NCBI GenBank assembly: GCA_017458025.1
Contig: JAFTGG010000227.1
Location: 1 to 15,702, forward strand
Source of the DNA: Oscillospiraceae bacterium
GTDB taxonomy: Bacteria; Bacillota; Clostridia; Oscillospirales; Oscillospiraceae
DNA: 15,702 nt
Direction: 5' to 3'
Part shown: piece by piece, positions 6,563-14,324 of the stretch
Layout: every line of letters begins with the position of its first letter
Position numbering within the stretch: position 1 is the stretch's first letter
Notes under the pieces: model-generated
The model's input: the letters and a program-made list of their open reading frames with translations, nothing else
What the model was told of the DNA's origin: nothing
The model's database searches: none
Made by a program: the position numbers and the translations under genes

Positions 6563-8389
6563 ATGAGTCAACCTTCTACTCTCGCGGTCAGTCCGAGTAC
6601 GATCTGGTGGAACAAGGTCAAGACCTTTTTTTCCAAGCCCTATAATGTGATCCTGCTCGTGCTGGGTATCGTGCTGACGGTCACGACCGTCGCGCCGATC
6701 ATCGCCATCGTGGAGGACACGTTCAAGATCCACGCCGGCACCATCGACGCGCATCTGACGGGACAGGCGTCCGGCTGGACGATCGTCAACTACACCGACC
6801 TGTTCACCAGCAAGCTCGCGAAGACGAACCTGTGGACGCCTCTCATCAACACGGTGTACCTCGCCGTGGGCACCTGCGTCGTCTCCATTCTCTACGGCGG
6901 CGTCTTCGCGTTCCTCATCACGCGCACGAATCTCGCGCTGCGCAAGTATTTGAGCTCCATCTTCATTTTCCCGTACATCATGCCGCAGTGGACGCTGGCG
7001 GTCGTGTGGCAGAACCTGTTCTGGTCCACCAAGGTCACCGGCACGTCCGACGGGCTGCTGGCCTCGCTGTTCCAGGTGTATATGCCGAAGTGGTTCTGCC
7101 AGGGCCTGTTTCCGAGCCTGATGGTCCTCGGCCTCCACTACGCGCCGTTTGCCTACATTCTCATCGGCGGCATCTTCAGGAATATGGATGCGAACCTCGA
7201 AGAAGCGGCGACCATTCTGGATACGCCGAAATCGCGGATCATGTTCCGCATTACGCTCCCGATGGTCAAGCCCGCCATTCTCTCGACCATTCTGCTCGTG
7301 TTCGGCAGCGCTATGGGCTCCTACCCGGTGCCGCACTACATGGGCTTCACCACGCTCTCGACCCGTTATGTGTCGATGAACTCGAAGTACACGGGCGAGG
7401 CGAGTATCCTCGCGATCATCATGATGCTCTTCGGCGTTGGGATCATGCTGCTCAACCAGATCTCGCTCACCAGCCGCAAGAGCTACACGACGGTCACGGG
7501 CAAGTCCGGCCAGATCTCCAAGATCAACCTCGGCGCGGGCAAATACATCATCGCGATCGTGCTGGTCGTGCTGACGTTCTTCACGAGCATCTTCCCGATC
7601 GTCTCCTTCGCGTTCGAGACGTTCCTGCCGAACCCCGGCGATTACTCGTTCCTCTACACCGGCGATACGAGCAACCTGACGACCAAGTGGTGGCTCACGA
7701 ACGAGCAGGTGACCGAAAACGGCATGTACGGCCAGATGGGTATCCTGTACAACAAGGAGATCCGCAACGCCTTTAAGGGCACGCTTTGGGTCTCCGTCGC
7801 CTGCGCGCTGGTCGCCGGCACCATCGGTACGCTGGTCGGCTACGCCGTGGCGAAGCAGCGGCGCAGCAAATGGGCAAACTACGTCAACTCGGTGGCATTC
7901 TTGCCTTACCTGATGCCGTCCGTTGCGGTCGGCGCCGCGCTGTTCGTCCTCTTCTCCGGCGAATCCGTGAAGCTGTACAACACCTACACGGGCCTGATCA
8001 TCGCCGGTACGATCAAGTATATCCCGTTCGCCAGCCGCTCGTCGCTCAACTCCATGTTACAGCTCTCGGGCGAGATCGAAGAGGCCGCCATCATTCAGGA
8101 TATCCCGTGGATCAAACGCATGACGCGCATCATTATCCCGATCCAGAAGTCGTCGATCATCAGCGGCTATCTGCTGCCGTTCATGACCTGTCTGCGCGAG
8201 CTGAGCCTGTTCATGCTGCTGTGCGGGCAGAGCATGATCCTCTCGACCATGCTCGACTACTTCGACGAGATGGGCCTGTACGCGTTCTCCAGCGGCATCA
8301 ACCTGCTGCTGGTCGTCACGATCCTGATTTTCAACGCGCTGGTCAACAAGATCACGGGCGCGAGTCTCGACAAGGGAATAGGAGGTTAA
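6563..8389 (+). CDS. fused ABC importer permease (two transmembrane domains, FbpB/AfuB-like)
   Basis: A 608-residue inner-membrane permease with two homologous halves, each with about six helices, as in FbpB-type permeases where one chain supplies both domains. Helices include about 29-50, 96-119, 130-152, 184-204, 238-256 and 280-300 in half one, and about 327-350, 405-430, 440-464, 475-490, 535-555 and 577-597 in half two. The cytoplasmic EAA loops that contact the ATPase start EEAATILDTPKSR (213) and EEAAIIQDIPWIKR (506), each ending in P about 20 residues on. Both have Asp where the consensus has Gly. A region of about 50 residues between the halves (about 352-402) is probably extracellular. 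The start is the ATG after AGGAAGGAGAA; an upstream ATG would place 23 residues inside the stem-loop. The next gene begins 3 bases after the stop. Confidence 0.93.
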   Translation: MSQPSTLAVSPSTIWWNKVKTFFSKPYNVILLVLGIVLTVTTVAPIIAIVEDTFKIHAGTIDAHLTGQASGWTIVNYTDLFTSKLAKTNLWTPLINTVYLAVGTCVVSILYGGVFAFLITRTNLALRKYLSSIFIFPYIMPQWTLAVVWQNLFWSTKVTGTSDGLLASLFQVYMPKWFCQGLFPSLMVLGLHYAPFAYILIGGIFRNMDANLEEAATILDTPKSRIMFRITLPMVKPAILSTILLVFGSAMGSYPVPHYMGFTTLSTRYVSMNSKYTGEASILAIIMMLFGVGIMLLNQISLTSRKSYTTVTGKSGQISKINLGAGKYIIAIVLVVLTFFTSIFPIVSFAFETFLPNPGDYSFLYTGDTSNLTTKWWLTNEQVTENGMYGQMGILYNKEIRNAFKGTLWVSVACALVAGTIGTLVGYAVAKQRRSKWANYVNSVAFLPYLMPSVAVGAALFVLFSGESVKLYNTYTGLIIAGTIKYIPFASRSSLNSMLQLSGEIEEAAIIQDIPWIKRMTRIIIPIQKSSIISGYLLPFMTCLRELSLFMLLCGQSMILSTMLDYFDEMGLYAFSSGINLLLVVTILIFNALVNKITGASLDKGIGG

Positions 8390-8392
8390 ACC

Positions 8393-10015
8393 ATGCCTGA
8401 AATCAAATTGGAACACATCACCAAGCGGTGGAAGAATTTCTACGCGGTCGACGACCTCGACCTGCTCATCGAGGACAACGCGTTCGTCACGCTGCTCGGC
8501 CCGTCGGGCTGCGGCAAGACGACCACGCTGCGCATGATCGCGGGCCTTGAGACGCCGACCAGCGGCCGCATTACCATCGGCGACCGCGTCGTGTACGACA
8601 GCGCTGCGGGCATCAATATTCCGGCGAACAAGCGCAAGGTCGGCTTCCTGTTCCAGAACTACGCGCTGTGGCCGAATATGACGGTCTACGAGAACATCGC
8701 CTTCGGTCTTTCCAACATCAAGGAGCCGATGGCGAAGATCGACTTCGACGCCAAGAACGCCGCGCGCCTCGCGGAGATCCTGAAGAATCCCGCAGACGTG
8801 AAGCGCGTCGTCGAGGAGTGCCGCGACAAGAAGGGCAAGCTCGACGAGAAGAAGGCCATCATCAAGCTCATCGACGAGTACACGATCTCGCAGTACACGG
8901 CGAAGAAGCTCTTTGCCTATCACATCGAGGAGGGCAAGGACGTTTCGGGCGAAGCCGCGTCGCTCGCCAAGCAGGCGGAGGACGCGAAGAAGTCCAAGGG
9001 CCTGAACGAAAACTTTGAGTACGTCCAGAACGGCAAGGTCGTGGAGGAGACGCGCAAGCTCACCAAGGAGGAGATCGACCTCTCCGTCCGCCGCGTTTCC
9101 CGCATCGTCAAGATCAGCATGTTCATGGACCGCTATCCCGCGGAGCTCTCCGGCGGCCAGCAGCAGCGCGTCGCCATCGCGCGCACCCTCGCGCCGGAGC
9201 CCAGCGTGCTGTTCATGGACGAGCCGCTCAGCAACCTCGACGCGAAGCTGCGCCTTGAGATGCGCTATGAGCTGCAGCGCCTGCACGTCGAGACGGGCTC
9301 GACCTTCGTCTACGTCACCCACGACCAGATGGAGGCCATGACACTCGCCACGCAGATCTGCCTCATCAACAACGGCGTTTTGCAGCAGTACGAGGCGCCG
9401 CTGAAGGTCTACGGCCGCCCGAACAACCTGTTCGTCGCGGACTTCGTCGGCAACCCCTCCATCAACTTTGTCGAGGCGAAGGGCAAGCAGGCGAGCCCGA
9501 ACGGCGAGGTCGAGCTGACTGTTTTCGACGGTATGCGGGCGCGCTTCAAGGCGGCGGAGGACCTCGACCTCGCGCAGTGGTTCAAGGATCGCGACGCGAA
9601 GGCCGCCGCGGACGCGGAGACGCTCCGTGAAGCGGCGAAGCAGAAGGGCTATGTCGAGAAGGGCAACAAGGACGAGACGTTCCGCTACCACATCGACAAG
9701 GTCAACGACGAGGACGACGCGCTGCAGGAGCAGCCCGTGCTGACGAACGAGGATCTGGTCCTCGGCGTCCGGCCCGAGTTCATCGAGATCACGCCCGACG
9801 GCGCGATCGAGGGCGAGATCTACGGCGCGATGCCCACCGGCATGGAGTCCACCATCAAGGTGCGTATCGGCGACTTCCTGCTCACCGGCGTGGTGTTCGG
9901 CAGCACGCTCTTTAAGATCGGCGAGAAGGTCCGCTTCAACATCGGCGGCGACAAGATCATGCTCTTTGACCGCAAGGGCGGCAAGTGCATCGCGCTTGGG
10001 TCGCTCAAGTGCTAA
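8393..10015 (+). CDS. ABC importer ATPase with large insertions
   Basis: A 540-residue ATP-binding subunit that powers the importer. All core motifs are intact: Walker A GPSGCGKT (36-43), Q-loop Q88 in [14 protein letters not shown], signature LSGGQQQR (252-259), Walker B VLFMDEP (272-278), D-loop SNLD (280-283) and H-loop H310 in YVTHDQMEA. The family is usually about 350-370 residues. The excess comes from roughly 110 extra residues between the Q-loop and the signature (about 108-245, charged and helical) and a second charged insertion of about 60 residues in the C-terminal TOBE region (about 385-450). TOBE-like sequence resumes at [11 protein letters not shown] (456-466). The ribosome site AGGAGG overlaps the end of the permease gene, so translation is coupled. 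It is the last gene of the operon. Confidence 0.93.
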   Translation: MPEIKLEHITKRWKNFYAVDDLDLLIEDNAFVTLLGPSGCGKTTTLRMIAGLETPTSGRITIGDRVVYDSAAGINIPANKRKVGFLFQNYALWPNMTVYENIAFGLSNIKEPMAKIDFDAKNAARLAEILKNPADVKRVVEECRDKKGKLDEKKAIIKLIDEYTISQYTAKKLFAYHIEEGKDVSGEAASLAKQAEDAKKSKGLNENFEYVQNGKVVEETRKLTKEEIDLSVRRVSRIVKISMFMDRYPAELSGGQQQRVAIARTLAPEPSVLFMDEPLSNLDAKLRLEMRYELQRLHVETGSTFVYVTHDQMEAMTLATQICLINNGVLQQYEAPLKVYGRPNNLFVADFVGNPSINFVEAKGKQASPNGEVELTVFDGMRARFKAAEDLDLAQWFKDRDAKAAADAETLREAAKQKGYVEKGNKDETFRYHIDKVNDEDDALQEQPVLTNEDLVLGVRPEFIEITPDGAIEGEIYGAMPTGMESTIKVRIGDFLLTGVVFGSTLFKIGEKVRFNIGGDKIMLFDRKGGKCIALGSLKC

Positions 10016-10093
10016 GGGAGTGCCCCTGACACCGAATTTTCTCTTTTCCTTGAAAAGAGTAAACACGGTTTCAGACTTCCCTAAAAGAGAAAA

Positions 10094-10121
10094 AACGCCC
10101 TACCGGTTTCGGTAGGGCGTT
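10094..10121. terminator. intrinsic terminator between convergent operons
   Basis: AACGCCCTACCG, loop GTTT, CGGTAGGGCGTT: a perfect 12-bp stem. On the - strand a run of T follows (from the A-run at 10089-10095), so it is a strong terminator for the sigma/serpin operon. On the + strand the tail CCTCTGTTT is weaker, but the stem probably also ends the importer operon. A weaker A/T hairpin (CTCTTTT / AAAAGAG) is at 10041-10059. Confidence 0.8.
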
Positions 10122-10246
10122 CCTCTGTTTCCGGCGCTTCCTCGCTGAACTGCCGGTGCCTCGAATGCCTCAAACCGTTCGGCCCCGCGTTTCTTCCTTT
10201 CGAGGCTGCGTGCATCGTTCGGAGTTGCGCCTACGTTGGATACTTC

Positions 10247-11743
10247 TTATGGCTGGTTTACAATACCCACGAACAGCGGCGTATCGCTGCTGGCGGCGAT
10301 CTTGAACAGGAACGGGCGGTCGAGGATGAAATCCATCTCCTCCTGCGGGCCGCCGGCGCCCATGCCCATCTCGGTGAACGCCGTCGCCGTGACGCCCTCC
10401 TCGTCCATCACAAGCCGCGCCGCGTGCCGGATCGTCGACAACGCGACGCCCTCCGCGCCGCCGAACAGCGGGGAGAAGTCGGCGGCGGACGGATCGAACA
10501 CGTCCGTGACGCCCAGGCGTTTCAGCGCGTCGGACAGGTCGAGATCGGAGGTGACGTCCAGCTTTGGCAGCGCGAGCTTGCCGAAATACCACTCGGACTG
10601 TTCCGTGCCGCCGGAGATGAGGAACGCGAGCGCTTCCTCATCGGAGAGCAATTCCTCCGGCGTCACGCCTTCGTCGGGAAGCAGGAACCACATGCTGCCC
10701 GACGTCACGAAGGAATACTGCGCGGCGATGAAGCGTTTGCCGCGATACGCCCAGAAGTCGGCGAACGCCTCGTTCATGAAATCACATTCCACGTCGCCGT
10801 CCGGCGCATGGAACACGGCGGGCGCGGTGTTTGCGGGGTCAAACCGCTCTGCCCACTTCGCGCGGAAGTACACCGTCGTCAGCAGCTCCAGCACCGTGTT
10901 CGCATCGAGCGCGACGTTCTCGACGGCGTCCGAGAGCTGACCGCCGGTCTGCCGGTTCAGCCAGTCGCGCAGCGCCGCCGTGTATTGCGGGTCGCTCATG
11001 TCGCCGTAGTACGACGAGGCGTGGTAGTTGTCGCGGAGCTTTCGCAGCGTTTCGTCGTTGTAGTCGAAATCGTCGCGCATCCACAGCGAGCTCGCGAGGA
11101 TGCTCGTCGCCGTGCCGTCGTCACGGTAGTTGGCGTTCCACAGGACATCCGCGCGGGCGCGGAGCGTCCCCATGCTGTAGGCGCCCAGCAGATCGCGGAG
11201 CTGCACGCTGCTCATGCCGTCGGACAGCTCCGCCGCCTCCGCCAGCGCCATGTAGAGGTTCAGCGGGGAGCAGACGCGGTTTTCGCCCTCCGTATCGGCA
11301 AGCAGCGCGGGGAGCACAGCGGTCAGAAAATCGTCCAGCGCGGCGGGATCGCTTTGGTAGCGCTCGGCGCGCTCCGCCCGCTGCTCCCACCACGGCGCAT
11401 AGTTGTCCGGATCGTATTGCACCTGCTCGGGATACTCCGCTTCGTAGGCGACAAATCGCGCGTAGGGGCCGTCCGGCTGCGCCGTGCCGCCCTGCGGCAG
11501 AACATCCACCGGCCCCGCGCCCTGATAGCTGTCGGGGTAAGGCGGAAGAGGGTGTTCCCTGTTCCAATGCGCCAGCGTGACCGCGCCGGCAATCAGCAGC
11601 ACCGCCGCTGCCGCCGCGCCCCACTTGATCCACGGGGATTTTTTCTTCGGCGCTTTCATGCGCTCCGTTGTGTCGAGGTATTTGTCGTCGATGTTACTCA
11701 ACGCCTCGTTTAATTTCTTGCTTTTATCACGCAAAGTATACAC
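10247..11743 (-). CDS. membrane-anchored serpin with anti-sigma-like N-terminus
   Basis: A 498-residue protein in three parts. Residues 1-40 are cytoplasmic and contain ALSNIDDKYLDTTERM, a short motif seen in membrane partners of Clostridial ECF sigma factors. One helix (about 42-58) crosses the membrane. After a Pro/Tyr-rich linker, residues about 150-498 form a serpin: CSPLNLYMALAEAA near the start, VYFRAKWAERFDP (291-303), the hinge DEEGVTATAFTEM (447-459), a Gly-rich reactive loop GMGAGG (460-465), DRPFLFKI (475-482) and the end PLFVGIVNQP. Inhibitory serpins trap proteases by inserting the cleaved loop. The small residues in the hinge fit an inhibitor, and P1 is probably near G464. The start is a GTG that overlaps the sigma gene by 17 bases. 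The pairing suggests that the protein restrains the sigma factor. Confidence 0.9.
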   Translation of the reverse strand: MYTLRDKSKKLNEALSNIDDKYLDTTERMKAPKKKSPWIKWGAAAAAVLLIAGAVTLAHWNREHPLPPYPDSYQGAGPVDVLPQGGTAQPDGPYARFVAYEAEYPEQVQYDPDNYAPWWEQRAERAERYQSDPAALDDFLTAVLPALLADTEGENRVCSPLNLYMALAEAAELSDGMSSVQLRDLLGAYSMGTLRARADVLWNANYRDDGTATSILASSLWMRDDFDYNDETLRKLRDNYHASSYYGDMSDPQYTAALRDWLNRQTGGQLSDAVENVALDANTVLELLTTVYFRAKWAERFDPANTAPAVFHAPDGDVECDFMNEAFADFWAYRGKRFIAAQYSFVTSGSMWFLLPDEGVTPEELLSDEEALAFLISGGTEQSEWYFGKLALPKLDVTSDLDLSDALKRLGVTDVFDPSAADFSPLFGGAEGVALSTIRHAARLVMDEEGVTATAFTEMGMGAGGPQEEMDFILDRPFLFKIAASSDTPLFVGIVNQP

Positions 11744-12287
11744 CTTCTTCCCTTAATTGCTCCCGCAGACGGTCGCGCAGCACCGACAGCCGGTACTTCG
11801 CCTGCCGCTCCGAAAGCCCATAGTCCGCCGCTGCTTCGCGGATCGTCTCCGCGTAGTAGTAGCGCGCGAGAAACAGCGCGCAGCTCAGGTCGTCCAACCC
11901 GTCGAGGAAGCGGTTCAACGCTTCGGTCAGCTCCCGCGCCTCGACCGTACGCTCCACATCGGCGCGCGCGTCCGGCACGCACTCGTCCAGCTCGGAGAGC
12001 AACTGCTCGGCGTGGGCGCGGCGCTTCGCCGTGCGATAGTCGAGGCGGTTGAACGACAGGTTCCGCGCGATGCGGGCGAGGAAGTACCGTAGCGCGTCGG
12101 GCTTCGACGGCGGGATCGCGTTCCACGCGCCCAAATAGGTGTCGCCGACGATCTCCTCCGCGTCGGACGCGTCGCGCAGGATGCGGTACGCCACTTCGTT
12201 CAGGTACGCGCCGTATTTGACGCTTGTTTCACGGATCGCCGACTCGTTCCGCGCGAAATACAGCGCGATGATGCCGCCGTCGTCCAT
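11727..12287 (-). CDS. ECF-type sigma-70 factor
   Basis: A 186-residue RNA polymerase sigma factor with only regions 2 and 4. Region 2 (about 22-82) includes DAEEIVGDTYLGAWNAIPP and LARIARNLSFNRL. Region 4 (about 121-176) has the helix-turn-helix IREAAADYGLSERQAKYRLS. The N-terminal form MDDGGIIALYFARNESAI is typical of a Clostridial ECF group encoded with single-pass membrane partners. The gene overlaps the serpin gene by 17 bases, the usual sigma/anti-sigma layout. It would redirect polymerase to a small regulon when released; the regulon cannot be read from this window. The start ATG follows GGGAG at a longish spacing. Confidence 0.92.
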   Translation of the reverse strand: MDDGGIIALYFARNESAIRETSVKYGAYLNEVAYRILRDASDAEEIVGDTYLGAWNAIPPSKPDALRYFLARIARNLSFNRLDYRTAKRRAHAEQLLSELDECVPDARADVERTVEARELTEALNRFLDGLDDLSCALFLARYYYAETIREAAADYGLSERQAKYRLSVLRDRLREQLREEGVYFA

Positions 12288-12324
12288 GCGCCCATCTCCC
12301 TTCCCTATAAAGCCTTACGCCCCT

Positions 12325-12353
12325 ATAGTAAGCAAAAAACCGGACACGGACAA
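12325..12353 (-). promoter_or_regulatory. candidate promoter of the sigma/serpin operon
   Basis: On the - strand, TTGTCC (12348-12353) and TACTAT (12325-12330) are 17 bases apart. An alternative pair is TTGCTT (12330-12335) with TTTATA (12306-12311) at 18 bases, but that leaves almost no leader before the ribosome site. The boxes overlap the upstream terminator structure. No convincing ECF-type self-activated promoter was recognised. Confidence 0.35.
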
Positions 12354-12401
12354 ACGCGCGGTTAAAAAACCGCGCGTTTGTTTACATAATCCGGTTTTTG
12401 C
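12332..12401. terminator. nested inverted repeats acting as terminator of the protease gene
   Basis: The inner stem ACAAACGCGCGGTT / AACCGCGCGTTTGT (12350-12381) is 14 bp with a 4-base A loop. Around it an outer pair, AAAAACCGGA / TCCGGTTTTT within 12332-12401, encloses the whole. On the - strand the outer CCGG is followed by six T, giving a terminator for the protease gene that ends at 12410. The two-level symmetry is more elaborate than an ordinary terminator. Confidence 0.7.
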
Positions 12402-12409
12402 AGTCCGGC

Positions 12410-14287
12410 TCAATAGGCGAGGATATCTAGCGTTTTAAGGATATTGTACAGCGTCGCCGCCGCCTGCTCGCGGGTGACGGGCGCCTGCGGGTCAACGCCG
12501 GCAAGATCGGCGTAGAGCATGTTGCCGTCGTACTGCGTCAGCACGCTCGCCTCTGTCCGCGCCCAGGCGGGCAGCCTGGCGAACAGCTCGTTTTCGGCGA
12601 GCGCTTCCCCGTCCAGCGCCAGGGCGAAGTCGTCGGCATGGAAGTTGAGGACCCGCACCAGACGGCCCATGACCGCGATCAACTGCTCCTGCGTCAGCGC
12701 GGCGTTCGGGACAAAGCGCCCGTCGCCGAAGCCGCGCATGAAGCCGAGGCTCGCGATGGCATTGACGCCGCCGCAGTACCAGCTGCCGTCGGACACGTCG
12801 GAGAACGTGGAGGCGCCGCCGTTCGTGACGTTGAGCGCCTGCGCGAGCATTGTGGCGAGCTCCGCGCGCGTCAGCGTGCGATGGGGGAAGAAATGGCCTT
12901 TGCCGTCGCCGCCGAGAATCCTGTAGGTCGCGAGCGTATTGATCTCCGACGCATAGGCGCTGTCCGCCACGTCCGCAAAGCCGCGGGACTGCGCCGGATC
13001 GCCGTATTTTGCCAGCGCTCCGGCGGGCGTCATGACGTCCGCACCGCTGCTCGTGACGCGCGCGACGGACGCGTCCGGCGGCAGGGCGGAGAGCAGCTCC
13101 GACAGCGCGTCGCCCCGCCCAGCGGACTTCGCCGCGGCGGGATCAAGGTAGAACGTGTTCCCGTTGAGCTCAAGCGTCAGATACTCGCCGCGCGCGGGCT
13201 GCTCCGCGCTCAGCAGCGACGCGACGTCGGCGGCGTAGTCGCTGCCGACCAGAAGCGTCGGGAGCACGCCGATCCTGTCGGTCGTGTTGCCGTCGGAGCA
13301 GTAGAAGCGGTAAGCGGTGATTTTGAGGGAGTCGCCGCTGAACAGGTCGGGATAGCTGTTCTCGTCCGCGACGATCTGCGCCGTGCCCTTGCCGTAGGTG
13401 CGCGTGCCGACGACGATGCCGGCGTCCTCGGCGCGAATGCCGCCGGAGAGGATCTCGGACGCGCTGGCGGAGTAGCCGTTGACCAGCACGATGGCGGGCT
13501 TCTCCGTCATCTGCTCGGCGAGGTAGATCCTATAGAAATAGTTGCCGTCGTTCAGGCGGTAGTACAGCTTGGGGCCGAAGCCGGTGAACGCGCCGAGCGC
13601 GCCGACCGCGGAGTCGGCGTAGCCGCCCGTGTTGCCGCGCAGATCGACGACCCAGAGGCTCGCTTCGCCGTCGTATTGTTCGAGGCCGTCGTAGAAATAC
13701 TGCGCGGTCTGCAGGCCGAAGCTGTCGCAGTCGATGGTGGCGACGCCGTCCTCGAACGTGACGGTCGTGTTGTGGAGCGTAACCGTGCGGCGCTCGATGC
13801 GGTAGTCGCTCGTCGCGCCGTCGGGACGGCGGACGGTGAGGGTGACGTGGGTGCCCTCCTCGCCGATGATGAGCGCGCGATGATCGGTGCTCGCGGGCAC
13901 GCAATCCACGCCGTCGATGGCGATGATGAGGTCGCCCGGCCGGAGGCCGCTTTGCTCCGCGCCTCCGCCGGAGAGAATCGAGGTGATGAGGATGCCGTCC
14001 GCCGTATATTCGACGCCGGCGCCGATGCCGGTGACGGAGGTCTCGCTCTCAACGGCGGCGGTGAACTCCTCGTAGTCGGTCGCGCTCATATAGTAGGTGT
14101 ACGGATCGCCGATGGCGGCGAACAGCTCGTCAAGCGTCGCCGCCTCGTAAGCCGCGGCGGGCAGCTTGTCCACATAGTTGTCTTCGAGAAGCGCGCGCGC
14201 GTCTTCAACCGACAGCGCGCGCGCGGAAGTCAGGCAGAGCGCGAGCGCGCCGACCGCAGCGGCCAGACGGTGTAAAATGTGTTTCAT
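12410..14287 (-). CDS. exported S41 (CtpA-like) protease with PDZ and SLH repeats
   Basis: A 625-residue secreted protease. It has a signal peptide (about 1-24), a short helical region, a PDZ domain (about 85-155, with GIGAGVEY and SGLRPGDLIIAIDG), and an S41 catalytic domain to about 350. The Ser-Lys dyad is S275 in VNGYSASASEI and K300 in TYGKGTAQ, spaced 25 residues as in Prc/CtpA enzymes; DLRGNTGG is at 215-222. A linker of about 75 residues leads to three SLH-type repeats (about 437-487, 495-545 and a weaker one at 570-617) that should tether it to cell-wall polymer. Enzymes of this family cut exported proteins, often near their C-termini. It has its own promoter and a strong terminator, so it is likely a single-gene unit, although it lies just upstream of the sigma/serpin operon. 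The start ATG follows AAGGGG. Confidence 0.93.
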   Translation of the reverse strand: MKHILHRLAAAVGALALCLTSARALSVEDARALLEDNYVDKLPAAAYEAATLDELFAAIGDPYTYYMSATDYEEFTAAVESETSVTGIGAGVEYTADGILITSILSGGGAEQSGLRPGDLIIAIDGVDCVPASTDHRALIIGEEGTHVTLTVRRPDGATSDYRIERRTVTLHNTTVTFEDGVATIDCDSFGLQTAQYFYDGLEQYDGEASLWVVDLRGNTGGYADSAVGALGAFTGFGPKLYYRLNDGNYFYRIYLAEQMTEKPAIVLVNGYSASASEILSGGIRAEDAGIVVGTRTYGKGTAQIVADENSYPDLFSGDSLKITAYRFYCSDGNTTDRIGVLPTLLVGSDYAADVASLLSAEQPARGEYLTLELNGNTFYLDPAAAKSAGRGDALSELLSALPPDASVARVTSSGADVMTPAGALAKYGDPAQSRGFADVADSAYASEINTLATYRILGGDGKGHFFPHRTLTRAELATMLAQALNVTNGGASTFSDVSDGSWYCGGVNAIASLGFMRGFGDGRFVPNAALTQEQLIAVMGRLVRVLNFHADDFALALDGEALAENELFARLPAWARTEASVLTQYDGNMLYADLAGVDPQAPVTREQAAATLYNILKTLDILAY

Positions 14288-14324
14288 ATCGTTCCCCTTC
14301 TTTCGCTATCGCGATACGAGTCAC

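Noticed and set aside
3696..10015. Labelling the two binding proteins and importer as a ferric iron system
   Set aside because: The superfamily also takes up sugar phosphates and phosphonates, and no iron-binding residue set could be verified by eye, so only the superfamily is claimed.
8057..10066. Long - strand open frame (669 codons) opposite the permease and ATPase genes
   Set aside because: Low-complexity Asp/Val/Leu/Arg-rich translation spanning two well-identified genes on the other strand; no ribosome site or recognisable domain.
10130..10246. Possible small gene or RNA between the terminator and the serpin stop
   Set aside because: Only a weak 8-bp inverted repeat (GCCTCGAA / TTCGAGGC) is visible; no ribosome site with open frame and no promoter.
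12638..14275. Long + strand open frame (545 codons) opposite the S41 protease gene
   Set aside because: Arg/Ala/Val-rich shadow frame; the protease on the other strand has catalytic dyad, PDZ and SLH repeats.
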